Positions 47,083-56,195 are shown, counted from the first letter of the stretch. The stretch is 64,000 bases of DNA from Fictibacillus phosphorivorans (GCF_001619875.1 NZ_LRFC01000023.1:620001-684000); one strand, 5' to 3'. Program-made: numbers and translations. Notes: a model not told the origin generated them from the sequence alone.

Positions 47083-47478
47083 TTAATTATTATTAAGATC
47101 TTTAACTATTTTTCCTAGGACACCGTTTACGAAACGTCCAGCTTCTTCACCGCCAAAGATCTTAGCTGTTTCAATCGCTTCATTCAACGTTACGTTCTTA
47201 GGGACTTCCTTCATATAGAGCCATTCGTACGCTGCCATTTGCAGAACAACACGCTCTACATTTGCTATTCTTGAAAAACTCCATTTTTCAAGGTAAGGCG
47301 TTAGAAAACGCTCGATTTCCTCTTTATTTTCTACCGTACCATGAACCATTTTTGTTAAGAATTCATCAGATGGCTCTCCATCTAATACATGCTCCATAGC
47401 TTCATTAACTGATATGTCACTCACTTCAATTTGAAAAAGCGATTGAAATGCCTTTTCTCTGGCAAGTCTGCGTTTCAT
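47083..47478 (-). CDS. nusB: transcription antitermination factor NusB
   Basis: 131 residues, all helical. MKRRLAREKAFQSLFQIEV at the start (RNA-binding arginine-rich helix), WSFSRIANVERVVLQMAAYEWLYMKEVPKNVTLNEAIETAKIFGGEEAGRFVNGVLGKI at the end. It binds boxA with S10 in rRNA antitermination. It begins the nusB-folD-xseA-xseB-ispA run. Confidence 0.96.
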   Translation of the reverse strand: MKRRLAREKAFQSLFQIEVSDISVNEAMEHVLDGEPSDEFLTKMVHGTVENKEEIERFLTPYLEKWSFSRIANVERVVLQMAAYEWLYMKEVPKNVTLNEAIETAKIFGGEEAGRFVNGVLGKIVKDLNNN

Positions 47479-47855
47479 AATCCGACTTCCTTTCTATTTG
47501 CGAACAATTTCTATCTAGCATAATACCATATTGTGAGGAGTGGTTACAATCCGAACAATGGACTTACAAACCCTTCCGAACATTCAGTTTTTTCACCACT
47601 CGACTTTTAAATAAATTGAGATTAGAAGCTTAAGACTTTTTTTTAGTAACCCTTTGTAAACCCTTGAGTAGTTGATCTCCGTTACAGGTACTCGCTTTCC
47701 GCGGGGCAGGCGGTGAGCCACATTTGTACGTTTCACTCTTAAGTGTCTCACCTGCCCGCCTGTCCTAGCCGAGAGTCTCCTACCTTCCGCTCCAATCAAC
47801 TTGCATGGGAAGAGAATAAAAAAATAAACGACGATCCCTAGAAAAAAACCAAATT
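47479..47855. other. intergenic region between yqhY and nusB
   Basis: About 420 bp including flanking sites and no convincing gene. It should hold the nusB promoter (TTGTAACC...; not resolved) and contains the palindromic element at 47671-47800. Short open frames here overlap the element and have no RBS. Confidence 0.6.
47671..47800. repeat. interspersed palindromic element (CTTTCCGCGGGG type), about 130 bp
   Basis: GTTGAT at 47671 and ATCAAC at 47795-47800 are inverted ends. Inside, ACTCGCTTTCCGCGGGGCAG, GGCGGTGAGCC, GTCTCACCTGCCCGCC and GAGTCTCC...CTTCCGCTCC form nested partial inverted repeats. GC is well above the surroundings. From memory, very similar elements ending in CTTCCGCTCCAATCAAC are scattered in many Bacillaceae intergenic regions. 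Confidence 0.7.
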
Positions 47856-47901
47856 AAAAAGATCAAAGGGAAGGTTACTCACCTCACCCTTTGATCTTTT
47901 T
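47856..47901 (-). terminator. terminator after yqhY
   Basis: AAAAAGATCAAAGGG and CCCTTTGATCTTTTT form a perfect 15-bp stem with a 16-nt loop; the stem reaches the yqhY stop codon. Confidence 0.9.
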
Positions 47902-48307
47902 AATAATCTACTTCTGGTGCTTCATTCTGTTTTTCTTTTGAATCAAACTGAACGCCCACTACAAATACATTAATATCAGTAGCTTCTAAAGCTGTCATAT
48001 CTAATAAAGCTTGTCTGATGTAGTCTTGAATTTTTTGAGCAACGTCTGGAATGGCAACGCCGTATTTCATAGATACATAGACATCAATTGAAATACCTGT
48101 TTCAGAAAGTTCAACTTTCACACCTTTTCCGTGTGTTTTCTTTCCAAGGCGCTCTACAACTCCGCTTGCAAAGCTTCCTCTCATGGAGGCCACACCTTCA
48201 ACATCTGAAGCTGCAATACTCGCAATGACTTCGATGACTTCAGGTGAGATCTCTACTTTCCCTAATTCTGATGAGTAACTTTCCATTTCAAATGATAGTT
48301 CATTCAT
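47900..48307 (-). CDS. yqhY: Asp23/Gls24-family protein YqhY
   Basis: 135 residues. Asp23 domain: GKVEISPEVIEVIASIAASDVEGVASM, then KGVKVELSETGISIDVYVSMKYGVAIPDVAQKIQ and a C-terminal VFVVGVQFDSK. YqhY-type proteins are conserved beside accBC and influence acetyl-CoA carboxylase activity and lipid homeostasis in B. subtilis. Third gene after accB-accC with an 18-bp gap. Confidence 0.92.
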   Translation of the reverse strand: MNELSFEMESYSSELGKVEISPEVIEVIASIAASDVEGVASMRGSFASGVVERLGKKTHGKGVKVELSETGISIDVYVSMKYGVAIPDVAQKIQDYIRQALLDMTALEATDINVFVVGVQFDSKEKQNEAPEVDY

Positions 48308-48325
48308 CTTTTAACACCTCCGTAC

Positions 48326-49684
48326 TTATTCGCTTTTTGAAGTTAAATCATGATTTTCCAAAAACTTTGTATTAAAGTCACCATTCACAAAAGTCTCATG
48401 GTTTAACAGACGCAGGTGGAATGGAATGGTCGTATGAACTCCTTCAATAACAAATTCACTTAATGCACGTTTCATGCGGTCTACCGCTTCTTGTCTTGTA
48501 TTTCCATATGTGATTACTTTAGCGATCATAGAATCGTAAAACGGTGGAATTGTATAGCCAGGATATACAGCGGAATCAACCCTAACACCCAGGCCGCCTG
48601 GAGGAAGATACATTTCGATCTTTCCGGCTGAAGGCATAAAGTTCTTTTCAGGATTCTCAGCATTTATTCTGCACTCAATCGACCATCCATTAAACTCGAT
48701 GTCTTCCTGTTTGTATCTTAATCTTTCACCAGAAGCTACTTTAATCTGCTCTTTAATAAGATCGATACCTGTAACCATCTCTGTTACAGGGTGTTCTACT
48801 TGGATGCGTGTATTCATCTCCATAAAATAAAACTCACCTGTATTGTGGTCAAATATAAATTCAACCGTACCTGCGCCAGAGTATTGAACAGCTTCAGCAG
48901 CTTTGACTGCTGCATCTCCCATTTCTTGGCGTTTGGATGGGGAAATGGCTGGAGAAGGCGTCTCCTCAAGGAGCTTTTGAAGACGTCTTTGGATACTGCA
49001 ATCTCTTTCTCCTAAGTGAATAACATTCCCATAATTATCTGCAAGAACCTGTATTTCTACATGACGGAAGTCTTCAATGTATTTTTCAATATAAACACCA
49101 GGGTTCCCGAAGGCAGTTGCTGCTTCTTGCTGAGTAATAGCGATGCCCTTTAGAAGCTCTGTTTCATTTTTTGCTACACGGATTCCTTTGCCTCCACCGC
49201 CTGCTGTTGCTTTAATAATTACAGGATATCCAATTTCATTGCTGAGTTCAATTGCTTCTTCCTTGTCCTTGATGATCCCGTTAGAACCCGGTACGATAGG
49301 AACTCCTGCATCGGCCATTGTTGCCCTGGCAACATCTTTGATACCCATTTTGTTGATCGCTTCAGAACTTGGACCTACAAAAGTCACATTGCATTCTCTG
49401 CAAAGTTCTGCAAAGTCAGCATTCTCAGCCAAAAATCCGTACCCAGGATGGATGGCCTCTGAACCGGTTAGTGTCGCAACACTCATAATGTTTGTGAAGT
49501 TTAAGTAGCTGTCTTTTGAAGCAGTCGGTCCGATACAATAAGCCTCATCTGCCAATCGGACATGCAAGGCATCTTTGTCAGCTTCTGAATAAACGGCTAC
49601 TGTTTCAACACCAAGTTCTTTGCACGCTCGAATAATCCGTACTGCAATTTCACCACGGTTTGCTACTAATAGCTTTTTAATCAT
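48326..49684 (-). CDS. accC: biotin carboxylase subunit of acetyl-CoA carboxylase
   Basis: 452 residues from ATG 49684, 8 bp after GGAGG (the ATG two codons upstream is only 2 bp away). ATP-grasp enzyme: [113 protein letters not shown]. It carboxylates biotin on AccB. Could also serve the propionyl-CoA carboxylase beta subunit at 14.6 kb. Confidence 0.96.
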   Translation of the reverse strand: MIKKLLVANRGEIAVRIIRACKELGVETVAVYSEADKDALHVRLADEAYCIGPTASKDSYLNFTNIMSVATLTGSEAIHPGYGFLAENADFAELCRECNVTFVGPSSEAINKMGIKDVARATMADAGVPIVPGSNGIIKDKEEAIELSNEIGYPVIIKATAGGGGKGIRVAKNETELLKGIAITQQEAATAFGNPGVYIEKYIEDFRHVEIQVLADNYGNVIHLGERDCSIQRRLQKLLEETPSPAISPSKRQEMGDAAVKAAEAVQYSGAGTVEFIFDHNTGEFYFMEMNTRIQVEHPVTEMVTGIDLIKEQIKVASGERLRYKQEDIEFNGWSIECRINAENPEKNFMPSAGKIEMYLPPGGLGVRVDSAVYPGYTIPPFYDSMIAKVITYGNTRQEAVDRMKRALSEFVIEGVHTTIPFHLRLLNHETFVNGDFNTKFLENHDLTSKSE

Positions 49685-49696
49685 AGACATACCCTC

Positions 49697-50200
49697 CTAT
49701 TCTGCTTTCACAAGGAACAGAGGTTGTCCGTATTCTACTAATTGTCCGTTTTCAACTAATACTTTAACAATCTCACCATTCACTTCAGATTCGATTTCGT
49801 TAAAAAGTTTCATCGCTTCGATAATACAAACAATGCTGTCTTTTGAGACTTGATCTCCTGGTTTAACAAAAGCTTCCTCATCTGGTGAAGACGCAGCATA
49901 AAACGTACCAACCATAGGTGAAACGACTTTATGTAGATTAGCATCATCGTCAGCAGCCTTTGTTTCTTGCTTTACTTCCGTATTTTGTTTAACCGGTTCT
50001 GCTGCCGGAACTTGTTCTCTCACAGGTGGTGCTTGAGTTACTACAGGCTGAGCTTGTACTTCCTCTGCTTGATAAGAAACTGCTGCTCCATCGTTCTTTT
50101 TAAGGACGATTTTAGATCCGTCATTTTCGTATTTAAATTCGTTAATGCTTGATTTGTCAATTAGCTTAATCAGTTCACGGATTTCTTGTATTTTTAGCAT
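49697..50200 (-). CDS. accB: biotin carboxyl carrier protein of acetyl-CoA carboxylase
   Basis: 167 residues. N-terminal helix ([25 protein letters not shown]), a Gln/Pro/Val-rich flexible linker (about 45-90) and the biotinyl domain with the biotinylated lysine in [16 protein letters not shown] and the BCCP thumb [20 protein letters not shown]. 12 bp before accC. Confidence 0.96.
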   Translation of the reverse strand: MLKIQEIRELIKLIDKSSINEFKYENDGSKIVLKKNDGAAVSYQAEEVQAQPVVTQAPPVREQVPAAEPVKQNTEVKQETKAADDDANLHKVVSPMVGTFYAASSPDEEAFVKPGDQVSKDSIVCIIEAMKLFNEIESEVNGEIVKVLVENGQLVEYGQPLFLVKAE

Positions 50201-50467
50201 GAGATCTCTACTCCTTTTAACAATCCTATCCAGTTTAGATTTTTAGTTAGCACCTTCTATTGTGACTAGGTCTTAACACAAGTAATATACCATATTTCTT
50301 ATTACATGGATACCTTTGAATCAAGTACAAGTTTATAGTACACGATTCTTATTCATAATGTAAGCGTTTGCGACATGTGTTGTTCATTATTCCTATCATT
50401 ACCTGTCACAATCAAGTGCAAACCAGTTAAACTTTTAGGTTTTTATAAAATATATCATGAAAATCAG
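50201..50467. other. accB upstream region
   Basis: About 320 bp between accB and spoIIIAH, AT-rich, with no gene. It must hold the accB promoter (TATATT near 50290 on the minus strand is a candidate -10) and contains the cre-like site at 50359. Confidence 0.6.
50359..50372 (-). promoter_or_regulatory. possible cre (CcpA) site upstream of accB
   Basis: TGTAAGCGTTTGCG matches 13 of 14 positions of TGWAANCGNTNWCA. It lies about 160 bp before the accB start. Confidence 0.5.
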
Positions 50468-50473
50468 TAAAAA

Positions 50474-50506
50474 TAAAAAAAGCCGGAGATTTTCTCGGCT
50501 TTTTTC
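50474..50506 (-). terminator. terminator of the spoIIIA operon
   Basis: AAAAAAGCCG-agattttct-CGGCTTTTTT, symmetrical; 20 bp after spoIIIAH. Confidence 0.87.
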
Positions 50507-50524
50507 TCTTTTCGTTTTCATCGT

Positions 50525-51037
50525 TTATTTAGATGCGTGGTATTCAACGGCTACAGTCTTGCTGCTGCCTAAATGTTCATTAGCTACGTTCATAATCTCT
50601 ACAACTTCTTTTTTGGATAGTTTATCAGCTTTAACGATTACTTTAATCTGATTGTTCATCGTGCTGACAAGTGCATCATCAAAGCCCATCGACTTGATTA
50701 AAGTCTCTACTGTTGATTCTTGCATAGTGAGTGACTGAAGCTCTGTCATTTTCGCCCAAGCATCTGCTTGGACTTCTGCTGATGCATCCTCAGACCCTGC
50801 AACTGCTACATAATCTGCACTCATCTCATCGCGAACTTCATCTCGTTCTAGACGAAGTGCTGTAAACAAATCATCATTCGCTACACCTGAAACTGTCGCA
50901 TCTTTACCTGATTTCTTGCCTGCTTCTAGATAAGCTAGGTCATCTGTTCCACCAGGAGCTGTAATATAATAGACAGATAAAACAATAATCAAGCTAAGCA
51001 TGGTTAAAAGCCAAACCGTTTGTTTTTTCAATAACAT
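50525..51037 (-). CDS. spoIIIAH: stage III sporulation protein AH
   Basis: 170 residues. One N-terminal membrane helix (TVWLLTMLSLIIVLSVYYI) and an extracellular ring-building (YscJ/FliF-like) domain at about 90-170 (ESTVETLIKSMGFDDALVSTMNNQIKVIVKADKLSKKEVVEIMNVANEHLG). Made in the mother cell, it binds forespore SpoIIQ across the intermembrane space to form the feeding-tube channel. Last gene of the operon. Confidence 0.95.
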   Translation of the reverse strand: MLLKKQTVWLLTMLSLIIVLSVYYITAPGGTDDLAYLEAGKKSGKDATVSGVANDDLFTALRLERDEVRDEMSADYVAVAGSEDASAEVQADAWAKMTELQSLTMQESTVETLIKSMGFDDALVSTMNNQIKVIVKADKLSKKEVVEIMNVANEHLGSSKTVAVEYHASK

Positions 51038-51041
51038 TTGT

Positions 51042-51683
51042 TTATTCCCCCTCAGGATTTTTTGGTCCTACAAAAATCTGGTCACTTCCAATATCAAAGA
51101 TTTTTTTAACAAGCTCGATAATCATCGCCTTTGTCTGGATGCTCTCGGCACCTTGTGCTAAAACAGCCACTCCTTTTATCTTAGGTTTTTCTGTTGTCAC
51201 GATTATCGGCTCTTCTCTTCCATCGTTTGAAATGATAACGACTTTTTCATCTATCTTTTGATCTTCTATTGTTCTGGTGCCTCCATTTTTATCGTTCTCT
51301 AAGGTAGTTTGACTTTGTGTGCTGTCATCTGTTACAAACTCTTTTTTCTCTGTTGTGGAAAGCTCAACCCAGACAGAAACTTTTCCTACACCTTGCATCT
51401 GTTCTAATAAATCTTTTAGCTCGTTGGAATACCGATCTTCGTATGTCTTAATATTCTTATCTGTCACTTCTTTGGCTTGTTTAAAAACTGCTTGAGATTT
51501 CGGTTCTGTTTCCATACCTATTCCATTTAATGCGCTTTTTTGAGCAGGGGAGTCTATCATTTTACTTATAAACATAAGAGAAATTCCCAATAGAAGTAAT
51601 ACAAGTAAGTACTTTTGTTTATTCCCTGCTTTATCACTAAGCTGCAGCCGTTTTTTTATCTGTTCCCAAAATGAATGTTTCAT
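51042..51683 (-). CDS. spoIIIAG: stage III sporulation protein AG
   Basis: 213 residues. A membrane helix near 25-43 (KYLLVLLLLGISLMFIS) followed by an extracytoplasmic ring domain: KDLLEQMQGVGKVSVWVELSTTEKKEFV and KIKGVAVLAQGAESIQTKAMIIELVKKIF. SpoIIIAG forms a large 30-mer ring in B. subtilis. Overlaps spoIIIAF by 4 bp. Confidence 0.95.
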   Translation of the reverse strand: MKHSFWEQIKKRLQLSDKAGNKQKYLLVLLLLGISLMFISKMIDSPAQKSALNGIGMETEPKSQAVFKQAKEVTDKNIKTYEDRYSNELKDLLEQMQGVGKVSVWVELSTTEKKEFVTDDSTQSQTTLENDKNGGTRTIEDQKIDEKVVIISNDGREEPIIVTTEKPKIKGVAVLAQGAESIQTKAMIIELVKKIFDIGSDQIFVGPKNPEGE

Positions 51684-52309
51684 TGGGATAACTCCTCTCC
51701 CCCTTCCATTTGCACCTCAACTTGCTGTGAATCTAGCTGCCACTGGCTGGCCAAGAAATACACGATCTCATTAGGAACTTTAAGTTCACGCTCTTCTTGT
51801 TTTTGTGAATGAGCGATACTAACTTCTACTTCTGAAACATCTGAGATTTTCGCTTGTTCATGATGTTTGGCCAGTACCACTTTTGCACCCGTAATATCTT
51901 CAGGTTTTAACGGCTCTGTACCCATTTCCGTTTGGATTTGAAGATCGACAATTTCTAATTCATACGTCTTTTTCAGCTCCTCCTGAACTTGTTTTTTCAT
52001 TGGGACAGCCATTTGCTCTAATATATATGCACGTTGTGCGGATTGTATTTCACTTTTATTCTCTTCTATTGAATTTTTTATTTCATTTTCTTTTGCAGCG
52101 GCCGGTACATCCATAGCAAGGAAGACTTGATCTAAATCAGAGTTTATCAGTTTGAATAAGGGTGAAAGCATAGCAAGTAGTATGAGAAGTCCTACGACCA
52201 TTTTGATGTAGCTCTGAAACTGGTTGCCAGGCAATAAGAGTTCAATGACGCCCGCTAATAAGACAAGAATAATAATATTAGTGACCCACTCTGTTAAAAA
52301 TGCCATCAT
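51680..52309 (-). CDS. spoIIIAF: stage III sporulation protein AF
   Basis: 209 residues (or 208 from the second ATG, which is better spaced from AGGAGG). Two membrane helices at the N-terminus (WVTNIIILVLLAGVIELLLPGNQFQSYIKMVVGLLILLAML), then a soluble part containing a ring-building-like fold (KISDVSEVEVSIAH...). Part of the mother-cell channel complex. Confidence 0.94.
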   Translation of the reverse strand: MMAFLTEWVTNIIILVLLAGVIELLLPGNQFQSYIKMVVGLLILLAMLSPLFKLINSDLDQVFLAMDVPAAAKENEIKNSIEENKSEIQSAQRAYILEQMAVPMKKQVQEELKKTYELEIVDLQIQTEMGTEPLKPEDITGAKVVLAKHHEQAKISDVSEVEVSIAHSQKQEERELKVPNEIVYFLASQWQLDSQQVEVQMEGGEELSQ

Positions 52310-52316
52310 TCACCTC

Positions 52317-53501
52317 CTATCGAACCATCAGCGTTACATTGCCGGCTGCAATAATAATCGTAATTGCTAGAAAGAACATGATCGAGACCGTCATAAGTGC
52401 TGCAAAGATAAACATGACACTTTTGCCGATAATACCAAGCGATTCTACGATAGGCCCACCCCCTAAAGGCTGTAATAGGGCAGCTGCCATGCTGTATATG
52501 AAAGCGAGAATAAGTACTTTGATGGCTGGGAAGATAGCTAATAAAAGCAATAAAAGAGCTCCAATTATACCAACAGAATTTTTGAGCAAGATTGATGCAC
52601 TCATCACTGTGTCCGTTGCATCTGTAAACATACGTCCTACGACCGGTATGAAATTTCCTGTAATAAACTTTGCCGTCTTAATCGTAATTCCATCAGCTAC
52701 TGCTGCTGTAGCTCCTTGTACACTCATCACACCGAGGAAGACTGTGAAAAAAAAAGCAAGTGCACCCATGCTAATATTTCTTAATAATTTTGCCAGCTGG
52801 GTTACTTTGTGATGTTCAGACATGGTAGAAACAATACTTAATAAGGCCGATAAAAATAGAAGGGGGAGCACAAAGTTTTTAATCAAGAGCCCGCTTGTGT
52901 TGACTAAAAATAAAATGACTGGATGAAAGAATGCGACTGAAGCGAGACTTCCTACTGTTGCCATCAAAGCAAGAAGCAGCGGAATGAGCGCAATCATAAA
53001 ACTAAGCATATTATCGATTGCATCTGTTGCGTAAGAAATCGCAACGTGAAAACTATTCAGTGCTAAAATGATCAAAACCATATAGACAATGCCATAGGCC
53101 ACTTTTGAGATCGCAGAACGATCAAATGCATTTTGTATCGATTGCAAGAGCATACTGAAAACGGTTAACAATATTAAGGTTCCTAACAATTTCCCGTGAA
53201 CGGCCAGCTCATGAAACATAAATTTCAAAAGGCCAAGCAAATATCCTTTTAGCGAGAAATCCTTTTCTCCTTTTACAAATTCAAGAAACGTACCTTTTTG
53301 ACTTTCTGGCAAAAAACCACCATATTCACTAGAGATGCTATCCCAATATTGTTTAATTTCATCAAGCTTCATAGATGAGACTTGATGTTCTACCATTTTT
53401 GAAGTAATGGAGCTCGCAGATGCAGATTTTGAGTCACAAAATAGTATAAAAGAGAAGAATACTAGCATAATTAGACTTGTCCGCATCAACATTGTCTGCA
53501 T
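52317..53501 (-). CDS. spoIIIAE: stage III sporulation protein AE
   Basis: 394 residues. Signal-peptide-like start (LIMLVFFSFILFCDSKSASA), then an extracellular segment and about seven membrane helices, including VYMVLIILALNSFHVAISYATDAIDNMLSFMIALIPLLLALMATVGS and GNFIPVVGRMFTDATDTVMSASILLKNSVG. Conserved polytopic protein, likely the transport core of the channel. Confidence 0.95.
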   Translation of the reverse strand: MQTMLMRTSLIMLVFFSFILFCDSKSASASSITSKMVEHQVSSMKLDEIKQYWDSISSEYGGFLPESQKGTFLEFVKGEKDFSLKGYLLGLLKFMFHELAVHGKLLGTLILLTVFSMLLQSIQNAFDRSAISKVAYGIVYMVLIILALNSFHVAISYATDAIDNMLSFMIALIPLLLALMATVGSLASVAFFHPVILFLVNTSGLLIKNFVLPLLFLSALLSIVSTMSEHHKVTQLAKLLRNISMGALAFFFTVFLGVMSVQGATAAVADGITIKTAKFITGNFIPVVGRMFTDATDTVMSASILLKNSVGIIGALLLLLLAIFPAIKVLILAFIYSMAAALLQPLGGGPIVESLGIIGKSVMFIFAALMTVSIMFFLAITIIIAAGNVTLMVR

Positions 53502-53518
53502 CTTTACAACCTGCTTTC

Positions 53519-53908
53519 TTATTTGGGAATAAGCGTCAGCACGGTTTCAATAATAACCGTCAAAATAGGGATAGCCATCACAAGAATCAGGATCTTACCA
53601 CCAAGTTCGATCTTAGAAGCGATAGCTCCCTGACCTGCATCACGTGTTATCTGTGCTCCAAATTCTGCAATATAAGCGATGCCAATAATCTTAAGTAACG
53701 TTTCTACATAAACCATATTGACGTTTGCATTGATAGCGAGCCGTTGAAGCATCGTTAATACCTGTCCAATCTTATCGATTAAGAACAAGAAGATTCCTGC
53801 TCCGACCATAAGTGTAACCAAAAAGGCGAAATTCGCTTTTTGTTCTTTAAGGACTAAGGCTAAGAAAGCAGCGACCAGTCCAAAACCAACAATTTGGATA
53901 ATTTCCAA
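53519..53908 (-). CDS. spoIIIAD: stage III sporulation protein AD
   Basis: 129 residues with four hydrophobic helices. IIQIVGFGLVAAFLALVLKEQKANFAFLVTLMVGAGIFLFLIDKI and VETLLKIIGIAYIAEFGAQITRDAGQGAIASKIELGGKILILVMAIPIL match SpoIIIAD. 13 bp after spoIIIAC, to which it is similar (both have the alternating glycine membrane pattern). Confidence 0.95.
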   Translation of the reverse strand: MEIIQIVGFGLVAAFLALVLKEQKANFAFLVTLMVGAGIFLFLIDKIGQVLTMLQRLAINANVNMVYVETLLKIIGIAYIAEFGAQITRDAGQGAIASKIELGGKILILVMAIPILTVIIETVLTLIPK

Positions 53909-53921
53909 CCTGGTCCCCTCC

Positions 53922-54128
53922 TTAACTCTGAAACAAAAAGACTCCTTTTACCTTTTGAAACAAATCATCTAAAAGTGTGATGACCATAAAAAGGGCAACC
54001 ACAAATCCTAATAATGTTACCCAATGTGCATAATCCTCTTTACCAATCATCTTTAAAACGGTATGAAGCATTGCGACAATTATTCCTAGTCCTGCAATCT
54101 GAAATACTGCGTTTACATCCAATCCCAT
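53922..54128 (-). CDS. spoIIIAC: stage III sporulation protein AC
   Basis: 68 residues, two membrane helices: VDAVFQIAGLGIIVAMLHTVLKMIGKEDYAHWVTLLGFVVALFMVITLL. Small subunit of the channel complex, the usual length. Confidence 0.95.
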   Translation of the reverse strand: MGLDVNAVFQIAGLGIIVAMLHTVLKMIGKEDYAHWVTLLGFVVALFMVITLLDDLFQKVKGVFLFQS

Positions 54129-54143
54129 CAGTGAGACCTCCTG

Positions 54144-54659
54144 TTACATTAAAAGAATAACGATCAAAAGCCCCATTAACACGCCCAGACTTTTGCACAT
54201 TTTTTCATAGCGTTCTTGTATGTCTCTTGCTTCCTTTTCCTCACGTGTAAGGTGTGCGAGTGTTAACTGTATCTGCTTTTGCTGATGTTCTTTGTCATGT
54301 CTGCCTAGTGTTGATCCGAACTGGCGAAGCACTTCTATCTCTCCGACCTTAAAGGATGTTTCTTTTGCCAATACAGCCAGTTGACTGTTCCATGCTTCTT
54401 GAACGGTTTGTTCACCTTGTATTAAAGAGTCAGAAATTGTTAGAAAAAAAGAAGATAGAGGCTCTTTTAAAGGTTTTCCTATATGTTGAAAAGCTTCGTG
54501 AAGAGGTGTAGACCCGTACATGATCTCGGCCTCTAATGCTTGAAGCGTTACTTTTAATTCTCTTAATTTTTTTGGTCTCTCTCTTACACGCTTCGCCCAC
54601 TCAAAACCGAATATTGTTGTTGCAGAAAGAATAGCGATTGCACCAATCCAACTCATCAT
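54144..54659 (-). CDS. spoIIIAB: stage III sporulation protein AB
   Basis: 171 residues. N-terminal and C-terminal membrane helices (WIGAIAILSATTIFGFEWA; LGVLMGLLIVILLM) around a helical cytoplasmic domain (LRELKVTLQALEAEIMYGSTPLHEAFQHIG) similar to type II/IV secretion platform proteins (GspF-like). Overlaps spoIIIAA by 4 bp. Confidence 0.95.
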   Translation of the reverse strand: MMSWIGAIAILSATTIFGFEWAKRVRERPKKLRELKVTLQALEAEIMYGSTPLHEAFQHIGKPLKEPLSSFFLTISDSLIQGEQTVQEAWNSQLAVLAKETSFKVGEIEVLRQFGSTLGRHDKEHQQKQIQLTLAHLTREEKEARDIQERYEKMCKSLGVLMGLLIVILLM

Positions 54660-55585
54660 GCTGCACCACCCGTCGATCGGTAGATCTCTTTAAAAGCCCC
54701 GTCGTATATCCTTTGTATCGTTCCTGGTCCATTGTTACGGCTTAATAGTACATATCTTTGAAACAACGAAAGACCAGCCAAAGGTTTCATAACAGGTCTT
54801 TTAAGAGCATCTTCTAAACTGCTTCCATGTGCAGTGAAAATCATCTGCACCCCCGCGTACATAGCCTCTAATATAGCCTCACCATCTTCTTTTCTTCCAA
54901 TTTCATCAACGATCAAAACCTGCGGACTCATTGAACGAATTAGCATCATCATACCTTCCGCTTTCGGACAAGCATCTAATACATCCACTCTTTTTCCGAG
55001 TGAATGTTGAGGGATGCCTTTAATGGAACCCGCTATTTCTGAACGCTCATCAACGATTCCCACTTTATAAGAAGGAATATTTCTATTGAGTGCGCCACAA
55101 CTGACTAACCTTGCAATATCTCTCAAAAGAGTCGTTTTACCGGTCTGCGGCGGGCCGATCAGCAACGTATTGAGCCAATTTTTTTCAAATAGATAGGGAA
55201 GAAGCGGTTCTGCAATTCCTATTTTTTCTCGTGCTATCCTTACATTAAAAGAACTGATATCTTTTATCGCTTTAACAGTTCCTTGCTCCGTGATCACCTT
55301 ACCTGCTAGTCCTACACGATGGCCTCCAGAGATCGTGATGTATCCCCTTTTAAGCTCTTCTTCTAACGCGTATAGGGAATGCTGACTTAGACGGTTGAGC
55401 AATACTTGAGATTCTTCTGCAAGAAACGGCTTTTCTGACGGGTAGATCGGCTTACCCGAACATAGGATTTCTATTGGCTGTCCAATTCTGACCCTGATCT
55501 CCTCAACAGATTGAAGGATAGGAGCCGGCAAGTTTCTTAAAGTCTGCTGAATTCCATCTGGAAAAAGTTTGAAAATAGTTTCCAT
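54656..55585 (-). CDS. spoIIIAA: stage III sporulation protein AA, ATPase
   Basis: 309 residues. Secretion-type AAA ATPase: Walker A LLIGPPQTGKTTLLRDIARLVSCG, VGIVDERSEIAGS, Walker B VLIVDEIGRKEDGEAILEAM and IFTAHGSSLEDALKRP. It would energise the mother-cell SpoIIIA-SpoIIQ channel. First gene of the operon, 34 bp after a sigma-E-like promoter. Confidence 0.96.
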   Translation of the reverse strand: METIFKLFPDGIQQTLRNLPAPILQSVEEIRVRIGQPIEILCSGKPIYPSEKPFLAEESQVLLNRLSQHSLYALEEELKRGYITISGGHRVGLAGKVITEQGTVKAIKDISSFNVRIAREKIGIAEPLLPYLFEKNWLNTLLIGPPQTGKTTLLRDIARLVSCGALNRNIPSYKVGIVDERSEIAGSIKGIPQHSLGKRVDVLDACPKAEGMMMLIRSMSPQVLIVDEIGRKEDGEAILEAMYAGVQMIFTAHGSSLEDALKRPVMKPLAGLSLFQRYVLLSRNNGPGTIQRIYDGAFKEIYRSTGGAA

Positions 55586-55618
55586 AACCGTTTCTCCTTT
55601 AAAAGGCTATTACTATAA

Positions 55619-55646
55619 ACGTATGGCTTATCCCTATGCTTTATGC
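55619..55646 (-). promoter_or_regulatory. sigma-E-like promoter of spoIIIA
   Basis: Minus strand GCATA (-35), 16-bp spacer, CATACG (-10, extending to CATACGTTT), close to the sigma-E consensus. The start codon follows about 35 bp later. The B. subtilis operon is known to be sigma-E dependent. Confidence 0.72.
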
Positions 55647-56140
55647 CAATAAAGGAAGGTTTAGTAAAACGATTAGAAATACTGAAGTTAAGTTTCAGGG
55701 AGAAGTTCATTAAAGAAGAAAGCAAAATCAAATGAATTACTAGTTACATTTGGTGCCGTTTTTTTCAGTGCACACTTAAGTCACTAACTATAATGTCTTG
55801 ATATCTTCTAAAAAAGCAGAAATCGTATTAATAAATGGGAATGATCTTTCATTTTTTAGAATAGTATGCATGTTCTTGAATGTTTGAAGTTGGATATAGT
55901 AAGCATCTTCAACTGACTGAGCGAAACGAGGGACAGTTTGAGCGAAAATGAGGGTACACTGGGCGAAAGGGAAGGGGTTCTGAGCGAAACAGCAGCCTGT
56001 ATGAGCAAAAGTGTAATAAATAAAGAAACACGTACCGTAAATAACCCTAACTCTTATAAGTAAAACGAATAAAAGAGGCTCACCACTTGCCCCCCTCAAA
56101 AAGCGAGCATCGGGAACGGGTTTACGAAACCAGCTCCTAC
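55647..56140. other. intergenic region between spoIIIAA and efp
   Basis: About 490 bp in the place where B. subtilis has yqhV. I see no YqhV-like gene. It holds array C and otherwise nothing recognised; the 121-codon minus-strand open frame here is produced by the array. Confidence 0.6.
55919..56013. repeat. 21-bp phased array C, five units, core GAGCGAAA
   Basis: Cores start at 55919, 55940, 55961 (GGGCGAAA), 55982 and 56003 (GAGCAAAA), each exactly 21 bp apart, with 13 bp of unrelated filler. On the minus strand this gives heptads FAHTGCC, FAQNPFP, FAQCTLI, FAQTVPR, FAQSVED. Confidence 0.82.
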
Positions 56141-56180
56141 AAAAAAGCCTCATCCCGATTAAAAATCAGGATGAGGCTTT
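56141..56180 (-). terminator. terminator after efp
   Basis: AAAAAAGCCTCATCCCGATT and AAAAATCAGGATGAGGCTTT pair over about 15 bp; minus strand ends GAGGCTTTTTT. Confidence 0.88.
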
Positions 56181-56195
56181 ACTCACGATTTAATA

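Noticed and set aside
47593-47799. 68-residue minus-strand open frame
   Set aside because: Lies mostly in the palindromic element, basic low-complexity product, no RBS.
55788-56153. 121-residue minus-strand open frame as a gene
   Set aside because: It overlaps the efp terminator and array C, has no RBS, and its FAQ heptads are explained by the 21-bp array.
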